From assembly GCA_959018215.1 (NCBI GenBank), contig CAUEKL010000127.1:1-6912 (forward strand): a DNA stretch of 6,912 nt, read 5' to 3'. The notes beneath the pieces are model-generated. The model did not search any database. It was not told the origin of the DNA and worked only from the letters and a program-made list of their open reading frames with translations. The stretch is from an uncultured Gemmiger sp. (GTDB lineage: Bacteria; Bacillota; Clostridia; Oscillospirales; Ruminococcaceae). Positions 1 through 5,991 of the stretch are shown one piece after another. The translations under genes were made by a program, and so were the position numbers. The stretch's first letter is position 1. Each line of letters starts with the position of its first letter.

Positions 1-1
1 G

Positions 2-217
2 TTTGCGGGGAAGGGCTACGGCGACTTCAAGGTGGCGGTGGCCGAGACCACCGCCGACGCCATCTGCCCGGTGCAGGAGGAACTGCAGCGCATCCTGGCC
101 GACAAGACCTATGTGGACGGGGTGCTCAAGGAAGGCGCCGAGCGGGCTGCCCGCCTGGCCAACCGCACCGTGTCCAAGGTGTACCGCAAGGTGGGCCTGC
201 TGCAGCTGGATAAGTAA
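2..217 (+). CDS. trpS: Tryptophanyl-tRNA synthetase, C-terminal 71 residues (5' truncated by window edge)
   Basis: TrpS is a class I aminoacyl-tRNA synthetase that charges tRNA-Trp in the cytoplasm. Only the 3' end is here, read in the frame that begins at base 2 and stopping at TAA 215-217. The visible part matches the family's helical C-terminal tail: FAGKGYGDFKVAVAE, then a helix with PVQEELQRIL, then the typical ending GAERAARLANRTVSKVYRKVGL. In known TrpS proteins this segment follows the KMSKS catalytic loop and contributes to anticodon recognition; the HIGH and KMSKS motifs lie outside the window. The next gene starts only 3 bases after the stop, suggesting a shared transcript. The assignment rests on the tail pattern alone, but that tail is distinctive. 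Confidence 0.88.
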   Translation, partial: FAGKGYGDFKVAVAETTADAICPVQEELQRILADKTYVDGVLKEGAERAARLANRTVSKVYRKVGLLQLDK

Positions 218-220
218 GGC

Positions 221-2014
221 ATGAAGTCGCGGAGCAATCCCCTCGGCCGGCTTGCCGGGACATATGACCTGACCCCGGCCCGCTGGGGCGCCTGCGGGGG
301 GCTGGCGGTGTGTGCCGTCTGCCTGTCCTGGCGGCTGGGCTTTGGGGGCAGTGCCGGGGCGCTGGTGCTGTTCCTCTGCCTGTTCCAGCTGGCCCGGCGG
401 GAATGGCAGCAGCCTTCCCCGGGGTATGTGCGGGGCTGGACCGGGGTCTTTGCCCTGCTGCTCGGCAGTGCCCTGACGGTGGCCCGCCTGGTGCGCGGCT
501 GTACCGACATTGAGGGGGACAGCCGCGCCAACTATATCGAATGGGAGGGCAAGAAGGACATCCTGCTCATCCTGCCTCTGGCCGTCCTTCTGTGGCTGGT
601 CTTTCTGCAGCTGCGGCGGCTGGCGGCCCGTCATACCCTGCGGGAACTGCAGGCCCGCCCCGGCAGCGCTCGGGTCTTTGCCCTTGCCTGGGGATTCATC
701 TTTCTGTGCTGGGTCCCCTTCCTGCTGGCCTTCTGGCCGGCGGGGCTGGTGGGGGATGGCGCCCACACCCTGGCGGAAGCTCTGGGACGGGGGGCACCCT
801 CCGGCAACCACTGGGTGGTGCTGTATATTCTGACCCTGCGGTTCTTTGTCCGCCTGGCGGCGGTCTTTGGCGGCGGCCTTTCGGCGGCGCTGTGCCTGTA
901 TGCCGTGGCCCAGAGCCTGGCCTTTTCTGCCGCCTGTGCGGCGGTGGTGTATAAGCTGTACACCCTGGGCGTGCCCTGCCCGGCGGTCGTTGCCAGCGGG
1001 CTGATGTACGGCTGTTCCGGCTTTTTTGCCACCTACGGCATGGCCGTGTGGAAGGACACCCTGTTCAGTGCGGCGGTGGTGTTGCTGGCGCTGCAGCTGT
1101 GGGACTTTGCCGCCCGCGGCATCAGCCGGCGCGGGACCCTGGCGGCTTTTGCCCTCATGCTGTTCCTTTGCTTCTGGCGCAATAACGGCCTTTATGTGGT
1201 GGCACCCACCCTGCTGGTGCTTCTGGCTGCCTGCCGGGGCAAAGCCGGGCGCCTGCTGGCCGCCGGCGCTGTCACACTGGTACTGACAGCGGCAATCCAG
1301 GGACCGGTGTATGACGCCCTGAACATCGGAAAGGATTCCCTCACCGAGTCCATCTCGGTGCCATTGCAGCAGTTGGCCGCCACCATCAATGAGGACCGCC
1401 CGCTCACCGAAGAACAGCAGCAGGTGCTGTTCACCATCCTGCCGGAAGATGTCTGGCGCAGCGATTATGAACCCTGCCTCTCCGACCCGCTGAAAAGCCA
1501 CGCCGAACTGGACAGTGCCTACCTGGAAACCCATTTCGGGGACTTCCTGCGGGTGTGGGCGCAGCTGCTGCCCGCCAACCTGGATGTGTATGTGGAAGCC
1601 TATCTGCTGCAGACCCTGGGCTTCTGGAAGCCGGGCAGCTGGCTGGGATACTACTACGATTACTTTGTGGGTATCCAGGACCTGTACGGATACGGCATTA
1701 CCGGGGTGGACTGGTTCCAAACCTGGTTCGGCCACGGTCTGAGCGGGATGCTGGAACAGACCACCCGGTTTGTCAGTTCCGGCACCATGGTATGGGTGAT
1801 GCTGGGCGCCTTCTTCTTCTGCCTGTGCAAACCCAAGGGCCGGCGCAAGGGCGACCTTTTGCTGCTTACACCGCTGCTTTTTTCCTGGCTGAGCCTGATG
1901 GTGGCAGTGCCCATTGCCCAGTCCTACCGCTATATCCTGATGCTGCCCCTGGCGCTGCCGGTGCTCTGCCTGCTGTTCGTGTACGAAAGGCCCGCAGCCC
2001 CGGAAACCGCTTGA
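221..2014 (+). CDS. Polytopic membrane protein, DUF6020 / GT-C glycosyltransferase-like
   Basis: This is a 597-residue integral membrane protein with roughly 13-15 hydrophobic segments. They run from about residue 21 to 360, and three more lie near 521-537, 545-566 and 569-588; a large polar region (about 361-520) presumably faces outside. Conserved-looking landmarks are D179 and NHW (196-198) after the FLCWVPFLLAFWPAG segment, WKDTLF (277-282), RNNG (320-323), and PLQQLA followed by RPLTEEQQ and a DPLK segment (about 381-425). I remember this pattern from the DUF6020 family, whose layout resembles GT-C lipid-linked glycosyltransferases. A role in cell-envelope sugar transfer is inference, and no substrate can be named. 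The ATG at 221 is 3 bases after the trpS stop and has only a weak, very close Shine-Dalgarno (AAGG), so translation is probably coupled to trpS. The stop codon TGA 2012-2014 lies inside the -35 box of the next promoter. Confidence 0.75.
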   Translation: MKSRSNPLGRLAGTYDLTPARWGACGGLAVCAVCLSWRLGFGGSAGALVLFLCLFQLARREWQQPSPGYVRGWTGVFALLLGSALTVARLVRGCTDIEGDSRANYIEWEGKKDILLILPLAVLLWLVFLQLRRLAARHTLRELQARPGSARVFALAWGFIFLCWVPFLLAFWPAGLVGDGAHTLAEALGRGAPSGNHWVVLYILTLRFFVRLAAVFGGGLSAALCLYAVAQSLAFSAACAAVVYKLYTLGVPCPAVVASGLMYGCSGFFATYGMAVWKDTLFSAAVVLLALQLWDFAARGISRRGTLAAFALMLFLCFWRNNGLYVVAPTLLVLLAACRGKAGRLLAAGAVTLVLTAAIQGPVYDALNIGKDSLTESISVPLQQLAATINEDRPLTEEQQQVLFTILPEDVWRSDYEPCLSDPLKSHAELDSAYLETHFGDFLRVWAQLLPANLDVYVEAYLLQTLGFWKPGSWLGYYYDYFVGIQDLYGYGITGVDWFQTWFGHGLSGMLEQTTRFVSSGTMVWVMLGAFFFCLCKPKGRRKGDLLLLTPLLFSWLSLMVAVPIAQSYRYILMLPLALPVLCLLFVYERPAAPETA

Positions 2015-2039
2015 CAGCGATACAATTTTTGGATATAAT
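2011..2039 (+). promoter_or_regulatory. Consensus sigma-A promoter for greA-lysS
   Basis: TTGACA at 2011-2016 and TATAAT at 2034-2039 are separated by exactly 17 bases, a full match to the housekeeping sigma-A/sigma-70 consensus. The region is an A/T-rich island in otherwise GC-rich sequence. The expected transcription start is about 2045-2047. There is no TG extension upstream of the -10. The -35 box contains the TGA stop of the preceding membrane-protein gene. A strong constitutive promoter fits the housekeeping genes greA and lysS downstream. Confidence 0.88.
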
Positions 2040-2049
2040 ATTACAACTG

Positions 2050-2078
2050 GTGCGGCCCCCGAGGGCCGCACAACTTTT
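2050..2078 (+). promoter_or_regulatory. Stem-loop at the 5' end of the greA leader; possible terminator or attenuator
   Basis: Bases 2050-2058 and 2063-2071 are a perfect 9-bp inverted repeat, nearly all G/C, around a 4-base loop CCGA. Three bases later comes a run of four T (2075-2078). The hairpin begins only a few bases after the predicted transcription start. It could end read-through from trpS and the membrane-protein gene, stabilise the 5' end of the greA mRNA, or cause early pausing or termination. The T-run is short and offset from the stem, so efficient termination is uncertain. Confidence 0.6.
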
Positions 2079-2086
2079 ACTGTGAG

Positions 2087-2093
2087 TAAGGAG
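2087..2093 (+). promoter_or_regulatory. Ribosome binding site deciding the greA start
   Basis: TAAGGAG at 2087-2093 lies 9 bases before ATG 2103. An in-frame GTG at 2082 would place this Shine-Dalgarno inside the coding sequence and has no site of its own upstream. The ATG is therefore the start, giving the usual GreA N-terminus MAKEVIVT. Confidence 0.85.
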
Positions 2094-2102
2094 CTATCCA
2101 AA

Positions 2103-2591
2103 ATGGCCAAAGAGGTTATTGTTACCCGCGAGGGATATGAGAAGCTGGAGCAGGACCTGGATAACCTGCGCACCGTCAAACGCAAAGAAGTGGCGGACAA
2201 GATCAAGGTGGCCCGCGGCTATGGCGACCTTTCGGAAAATGCCGAATACGACGCCGCCAAGGAAGAGCAGGCCATCGTGGAAGCCCGCATCGCCGACCTG
2301 GAAGCTACCCTGAAGGTCGCCCGCATCATCGACGACAACGAGCTGTCCCACGACACCGTCTCCATCGGCATGAAGGTCAAGATCCTGGCTGACGGCGACG
2401 ACGAGGAGGATGCCGAGGAATACGACATCACCGGCTCCACCGAAGCCGACATGGACCTGAACCGCATCAGCGACGAAAGCCCGGTGGGCGCTGCCCTCAT
2501 CGGCCACAAGGCCGGCGACGTGGTGGCCGTCACCCTGCCCAACGGCAATGTGATCGACTACAAGATCCTGGCCGTCAGCCGCAGCAAGTAA
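2103..2591 (+). CDS. greA: Transcription elongation factor GreA
   Basis: This cytoplasmic factor enters the secondary channel of RNA polymerase and stimulates cleavage of backtracked RNA, rescuing stalled complexes. The 162-residue product is close to the usual 157-160. Residues 1 to about 77 form the N-terminal coiled coil; its tip carries the signature GYGDLSENAEYDAAKEEQ (39-56), with acidic D42 and E45 matching the residues that hold catalytic Mg in E. coli GreA (D41, E44). Residues from about 85 form the FKBP-like C-terminal domain, including SPVGAALIGHKAGD and VTLPNG. An acidic stretch (DGDDEEDAEE, 97-106) sits early in that domain. The start is ATG 2103, supported by TAAGGAG 9 bases upstream. 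The gene has its own consensus promoter and is followed by lysS, an arrangement common in Bacillota. Confidence 0.97.
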   Translation: MAKEVIVTREGYEKLEQDLDNLRTVKRKEVADKIKVARGYGDLSENAEYDAAKEEQAIVEARIADLEATLKVARIIDDNELSHDTVSIGMKVKILADGDDEEDAEEYDITGSTEADMDLNRISDESPVGAALIGHKAGDVVAVTLPNGNVIDYKILAVSRSK

Positions 2592-2604
2592 GTCAAGGCA
2601 TACA

Positions 2605-2642
2605 GCGCCGGGCGGGTCCGACCCGGCCGGCGCCGTTTATTT
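2605..2642 (+). terminator. Intergenic hairpin with T-rich tail between greA and lysS (partial terminator)
   Basis: The arms 2605-2617 and 2621-2633 pair over 13 positions with one G-G mismatch (2612/2626) and a 3-base loop CCG. After two further bases comes TTTATTT (2636-2642). This looks like a moderate intrinsic terminator. Because lysS starts 22 bases later and shows no separate promoter, complete termination is unlikely. Partial termination, or a processing or stability element that sets the greA:lysS ratio, is more plausible. Confidence 0.6.
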
Positions 2643-2663
2643 ACAGAAAAGAGGAATCTTCTC

Positions 2664-4154
2664 ATGCAGAACACCCCTGTCAACGCTGCCACCGAGCAGG
2701 CTGTGCGCCGTCAGAAGCTGGCGGACCTGCAGGCTGCCGGGCATGACCCGTTCACCATCACCAAGTATCCCCAGGACGCTTTTTCCGCCGACCTGCAGGC
2801 CGAATTCAAAGACCTGCCCGCCGAGAGCGAGACCGGCAAGGTGGTCACCCTGGCCGGGCGCCTGATGTCCAAACGTGTGATGGGCAAGGCCAGCTTTGCC
2901 CATCTGCGTGACGCCAAAGGGGACATCCAGATCTTTGCCAAGCGGGATGTGCTGGGGGATGAACCCTACGCCGCCTTCAAGAAGCTGGATGTGGGCGACA
3001 TCGTGGGCTGCAAGGGCGAAGTGTTCCGCACCCGCATGGGCGAGCTCAGCGTGCGCATCAGCGAACTGACCCTGCTTTCCAAGAGCCTGCTGCCCCTGCC
3101 GGAGAAGTTCCACGGCCTGACCGACCGGGAAGCCCGCTACCGTCAGCGGTATGTGGACCTGATCGTCAACCCGGAGGTCAAGCGGACCTTTGTGCGCCGC
3201 AGCCAGATCCTGCGGGAACTGCGCGCCTTCCTGGACAACAAGGGATTCCTGGAAGTGGAGACCCCCATCCTGACCCCCTTTGAGATCGGCGCCTCCGCCC
3301 GTCCCTTCCTCACCCACCACAACACCCTGGATATGGACATGGTCCTGCGCATCGAGACCGAGCTGTATCTGAAGCGGCTGGTGGTGGGCGGCATGGACCG
3401 GGTGTATGAAGTGGGCCGTATCTTCCGCAATGAGGGCATGGACCCCAAGCACAACCCCGAGTTCACCACCATTGAGCTCTACCAGGCCTACACCGACTAC
3501 CACGGCATGATGGACCTGGTGGAAGAGATGATGAAGACGGTGGCCCAGAAGGTCTGCGGCACCCTGCAGATCGAGTACCAGGGCAAGCAGATCGACCTGT
3601 CCCACTGGGAGCGTCTGACCATGCTGGAAGCGGTCAAGAAGTATTCCGGCGTGGACTTCACCACCGTGGCTTCGGACGAGGAAGCCATCGCCCTGGCCAA
3701 GGAGCACCATGTGGAACTGCCCGAAGTGCCCACCAAGGGCGCCATCCTGGCCGAGTTCTTCGACGCCTTCGTGGAGGACAAGCTGATCCAGCCTACCTTC
3801 ATCTATGATTATCCCGTGGAGATCAGCCCCCTGGCCAAGCGCAAGCCCGGCGACCCGGCCTTCACCGAGCGGTTCGAGTACTTCATCAACTGCACCGAGT
3901 TCGGCAACGCCTTCAGCGAGCTCAACGACCCCATCGACCAGAAGGGACGCTTTGAGCGCCAGGTGGAGGAGCGCAAGAAGCTGGAACCCACCAGCAAGGC
4001 CCAGGTGGACTACGACTACGTCACTGCCCTGGAATACGGCCTGCCCCCGACGGGCGGCCTGGGCTTCGGCGTGGACCGTCTGATCATGCTGCTCACCGAC
4101 TCCGCTTCCATCCGCGATGTGCTGCTCTTCCCGACCATGAAGCCCATCGACTGA
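2664..4154 (+). CDS. lysS: Lysyl-tRNA synthetase, class II
   Basis: LysS activates lysine with ATP and charges tRNA-Lys in the cytoplasm. The product is 496 residues, normal for bacterial class II LysRS (about 490-505), with no C-terminal extension. An N-terminal OB-fold anticodon-binding domain spans about 55-145 (VTLAGRLMSKRVMGKASFAH and onward). The catalytic domain shows motif 1 (about 183-205, ending GFLEVETPILTP), the GASARPFLTHHNTLD segment (209-223), motif 2 (about 247-275, with VYEVGRIFRNEG and HNPEFTTIE) and motif 3 (about 463-490, TGGLGFGVDRLIML). All key class II arginines (R256 in FRNEG and R472 in GVDR) are present. The ATG at 2664 is preceded by AGAGGA (2650-2655), 8 bases away. 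The gene lies 72 bases after greA and most likely shares its promoter. A strong terminator follows it. Confidence 0.98.
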   Translation: MQNTPVNAATEQAVRRQKLADLQAAGHDPFTITKYPQDAFSADLQAEFKDLPAESETGKVVTLAGRLMSKRVMGKASFAHLRDAKGDIQIFAKRDVLGDEPYAAFKKLDVGDIVGCKGEVFRTRMGELSVRISELTLLSKSLLPLPEKFHGLTDREARYRQRYVDLIVNPEVKRTFVRRSQILRELRAFLDNKGFLEVETPILTPFEIGASARPFLTHHNTLDMDMVLRIETELYLKRLVVGGMDRVYEVGRIFRNEGMDPKHNPEFTTIELYQAYTDYHGMMDLVEEMMKTVAQKVCGTLQIEYQGKQIDLSHWERLTMLEAVKKYSGVDFTTVASDEEAIALAKEHHVELPEVPTKGAILAEFFDAFVEDKLIQPTFIYDYPVEISPLAKRKPGDPAFTERFEYFINCTEFGNAFSELNDPIDQKGRFERQVEERKKLEPTSKAQVDYDYVTALEYGLPPTGGLGFGVDRLIMLLTDSASIRDVLLFPTMKPID

Positions 4155-4180
4155 GAAGCCTGCATTTCTTCACACATACT

Positions 4181-4230
4181 AAAGAGCACCCTCCGATTCG
4201 TTCGGAAGGTGCTCTTTTTGTTTGTTTGGC
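4181..4230 (+). terminator. Rho-independent terminator after lysS, between convergent genes
   Basis: Arms 4181-4196 and 4202-4217 form a 16-position stem with one C-A mismatch (4191/4207) and the loop TTCGT. The T-rich run TTTTTGTTTGTTT starts at 4215, overlapping the end of the stem. It lies 27 bases after the lysS stop. On the - strand the same hairpin is followed by TTTAGTA, so it may also terminate the converging unit, but less strongly. No other hairpin was seen for that unit. Confidence 0.92.
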
Positions 4231-4244
4231 GGTGCGCGGGCGGG

Positions 4245-5987
4245 TCAGTCCATCTCCCGCAGCTGCCGCTGGACCAGGGACCCCACCGCCCCGGCCAGCT
4301 GGTCCACCTTGTGGATACGCACGAATTCCCGGCCGTAGATGGTCTTGAGGGCGGGAACGTCCCGGTCCAGGCCGAAGAAGATGGCCCCTACCCGGAACCC
4401 CTGCTTGCGCAGGGCCCTGACCTCGGCGGCGGTGTCGGCCACGGCGGCCTCCTCCCCGTAGTCCCGGCCGATGGGCATGGCGGCGGAGGGGGCGATCTTC
4501 TGGCTGTCGTTGGGGCTGGCGTCGGTGAGGATCAGCAGCAGCTTGTGCCCGCAGCCGGAATCCGCCAGCCGGGCGGCGGCGCGCAGGGCCAGGCCGTCCC
4601 GGTTCCATCCGGCGGCAAAGTAGTCGAAAACCGACCGGCAGCCCGGGTCCCGGTAACCTTTCAGCCGCTGCAGTACCGTGTATCCCCGCAGGCTGCGGAA
4701 GGCAAAGATCTGCAGTTTCACCCCGCAGCGGCGCAGGCTTTCGGCCAGGATGTACCCTTGTGCGGCGATGGTCTCCTGACTGTTCAGCCGGGAGGCGGAG
4801 GCGTCCAGCAGCAGATCCACCGAAAGATCCGGCTGGATGTCCTCGGTCTGGCGCCAAAAGATGGCCGGGTCTCCCAGGCAGGGCGCCCGCCAGGCCCGGC
4901 GGCTGTTGAGCCGTCCGGCCCGGGCCCGCACCGGCTGGGGCTGGCTGTAGGAGCGCAGGGCCTCCGCCAGCTGCTCGCTCAGGCGGCGGATGCCGCTGGC
5001 GTAGAGACTGCTGTTTTTGGCGTAAAAGTCCAGGTTGCGCTGCCGCTGCCGGGCGGCATCCCGGGCCAGGCGGACAGATTCCCCGTCCGGCGGCCGGTCG
5101 GGGGAGGGCTCGCCCCTGGTGACCCACAGGTGGCAGCTGCGATGATTGCCGGTGCACAGTTCCTGCTCCAGCGCGGCCAGGTCGTGGTCGTTGTAGAGAC
5201 AGCGGCCGAAGCAGGTTTCGATGTAGGCCCGGTCACTCTCGGCCCGGCGGGCAGAAAAATGCCGGGCCAGCAGGGCCTTGCCCGCTGGTCTGGCGTTGAC
5301 TTCCTGCAGCTGGGAACTGCGCCGCAGCACCAGCTGGTCGGTGTGGCGCACCTCGGTGGGCACGATCTTGGTGAGCAGGGCGGCCGCCCACCCTTTCAGG
5401 TGCAGGGCCCGGGGGCCCCGGTCGGGCTCCTCCCCGGAAAACAGGAAAAAGGTCTGCAGCATTCCCTGCAGGGCGGCAATGACCCCCTCAGTGTCCAGGG
5501 ACCCGGGCAGGGTCAGGGCTTTGGCCAGCTCCCGGGCCCGGGGCGTCAGCAGGGGAGTGCGGCGTCCGGCCAGGGATGCCCAGCGGGCTTCCTGCTGTTC
5601 AAACACCCGGTTGTTCTTGGCCATCCACTGCTGGCGGGACATGGTCTTCTGCCCGGCGAAAAAATCCTGGGCATACTGCCGCCGCAGCTGGGCCAGGATG
5701 GGCCGCTGGGGCAGTTCCTTCTCGTACACGCAGTTTTCCAGCCCCAGCCAGACCAGCTCGTCAAACATGGCCCGCCGGGGACTGCCCCCGTAGCTGGCAA
5801 AAAAGCTTTCCAGCCGGGGCATATCCAGCCATTTGGCGGTCAGGCCCACCACACAGTTGAAGTAGAAGTCGGGCTGTCCGCCCGGTGTGAAGGCCATGAA
5901 GGGCGGGTCCAGATCGTACCGACCGGCGGCAGCCCAGATGAGATTCAGCGCCCGGCGCTGTTCCGGGCTGTATTGACGCTGCAGCAT
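4245..5987 (-). CDS. VWA-domain protein, NorD/CobT-like partner of MoxR ATPase
   Basis: The 580-residue product is probably cytoplasmic, with no signal peptide or membrane segment. The C-terminal part (about 387-575) is a von Willebrand A domain. It has a MIDAS metal site DASAS (D395, S397, S399), the NRDG motif (462-465) typical of NorD/CobT relatives, and LTDASPND (488-494), where NorD has TDGKPND. In NorD, CbbO and CobT systems such a protein works with a MoxR-type ATPase to remodel or insert metal into a client enzyme. Here the ATPase gene is immediately upstream, 4 bases away, with a G-rich site (GGGGTGAGG) overlapping its stop. The N-terminal 380 residues match no domain I can name. They hold a Cys/His-rich stretch (C259, C263, H268, C278, H282, C285, H286). 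Homologues are often labelled as nitric oxide reductase activation proteins, but nothing in the window supports a NO reductase link. The client is unknown. Confidence 0.82.
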   Translation of the reverse strand: MLQRQYSPEQRRALNLIWAAAGRYDLDPPFMAFTPGGQPDFYFNCVVGLTAKWLDMPRLESFFASYGGSPRRAMFDELVWLGLENCVYEKELPQRPILAQLRRQYAQDFFAGQKTMSRQQWMAKNNRVFEQQEARWASLAGRRTPLLTPRARELAKALTLPGSLDTEGVIAALQGMLQTFFLFSGEEPDRGPRALHLKGWAAALLTKIVPTEVRHTDQLVLRRSSQLQEVNARPAGKALLARHFSARRAESDRAYIETCFGRCLYNDHDLAALEQELCTGNHRSCHLWVTRGEPSPDRPPDGESVRLARDAARQRQRNLDFYAKNSSLYASGIRRLSEQLAEALRSYSQPQPVRARAGRLNSRRAWRAPCLGDPAIFWRQTEDIQPDLSVDLLLDASASRLNSQETIAAQGYILAESLRRCGVKLQIFAFRSLRGYTVLQRLKGYRDPGCRSVFDYFAAGWNRDGLALRAAARLADSGCGHKLLLILTDASPNDSQKIAPSAAMPIGRDYGEEAAVADTAAEVRALRKQGFRVGAIFFGLDRDVPALKTIYGREFVRIHKVDQLAGAVGSLVQRQLREMD

Positions 5988-5991
5988 GCCC

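Noticed and set aside
2082..2102. GTG at 2082 as the greA start, adding seven residues
   Set aside because: The Shine-Dalgarno TAAGGAG lies downstream of it and is well spaced from ATG 2103. Starting at the ATG also gives the standard GreA N-terminus.
2015..2102. T-box or other riboswitch upstream of greA-lysS
   Set aside because: The leader after the promoter is only about 55 bases, with a single simple hairpin and no T-box sequence. That is too short for a T-box.
2637..3710. Open frame of 357 codons on the - strand opposite lysS
   Set aside because: It is rich in H, V, G and L as expected from antisense of a synthetase, it covers conserved lysS motifs, and it has no convincing start context.
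4093..5157. Second - strand frame of 354 codons overlapping the VWA gene
   Set aside because: It is low-complexity P/R/A/G-rich out-of-frame translation that runs through the terminator and into lysS. The VWA frame carries the MIDAS motifs.
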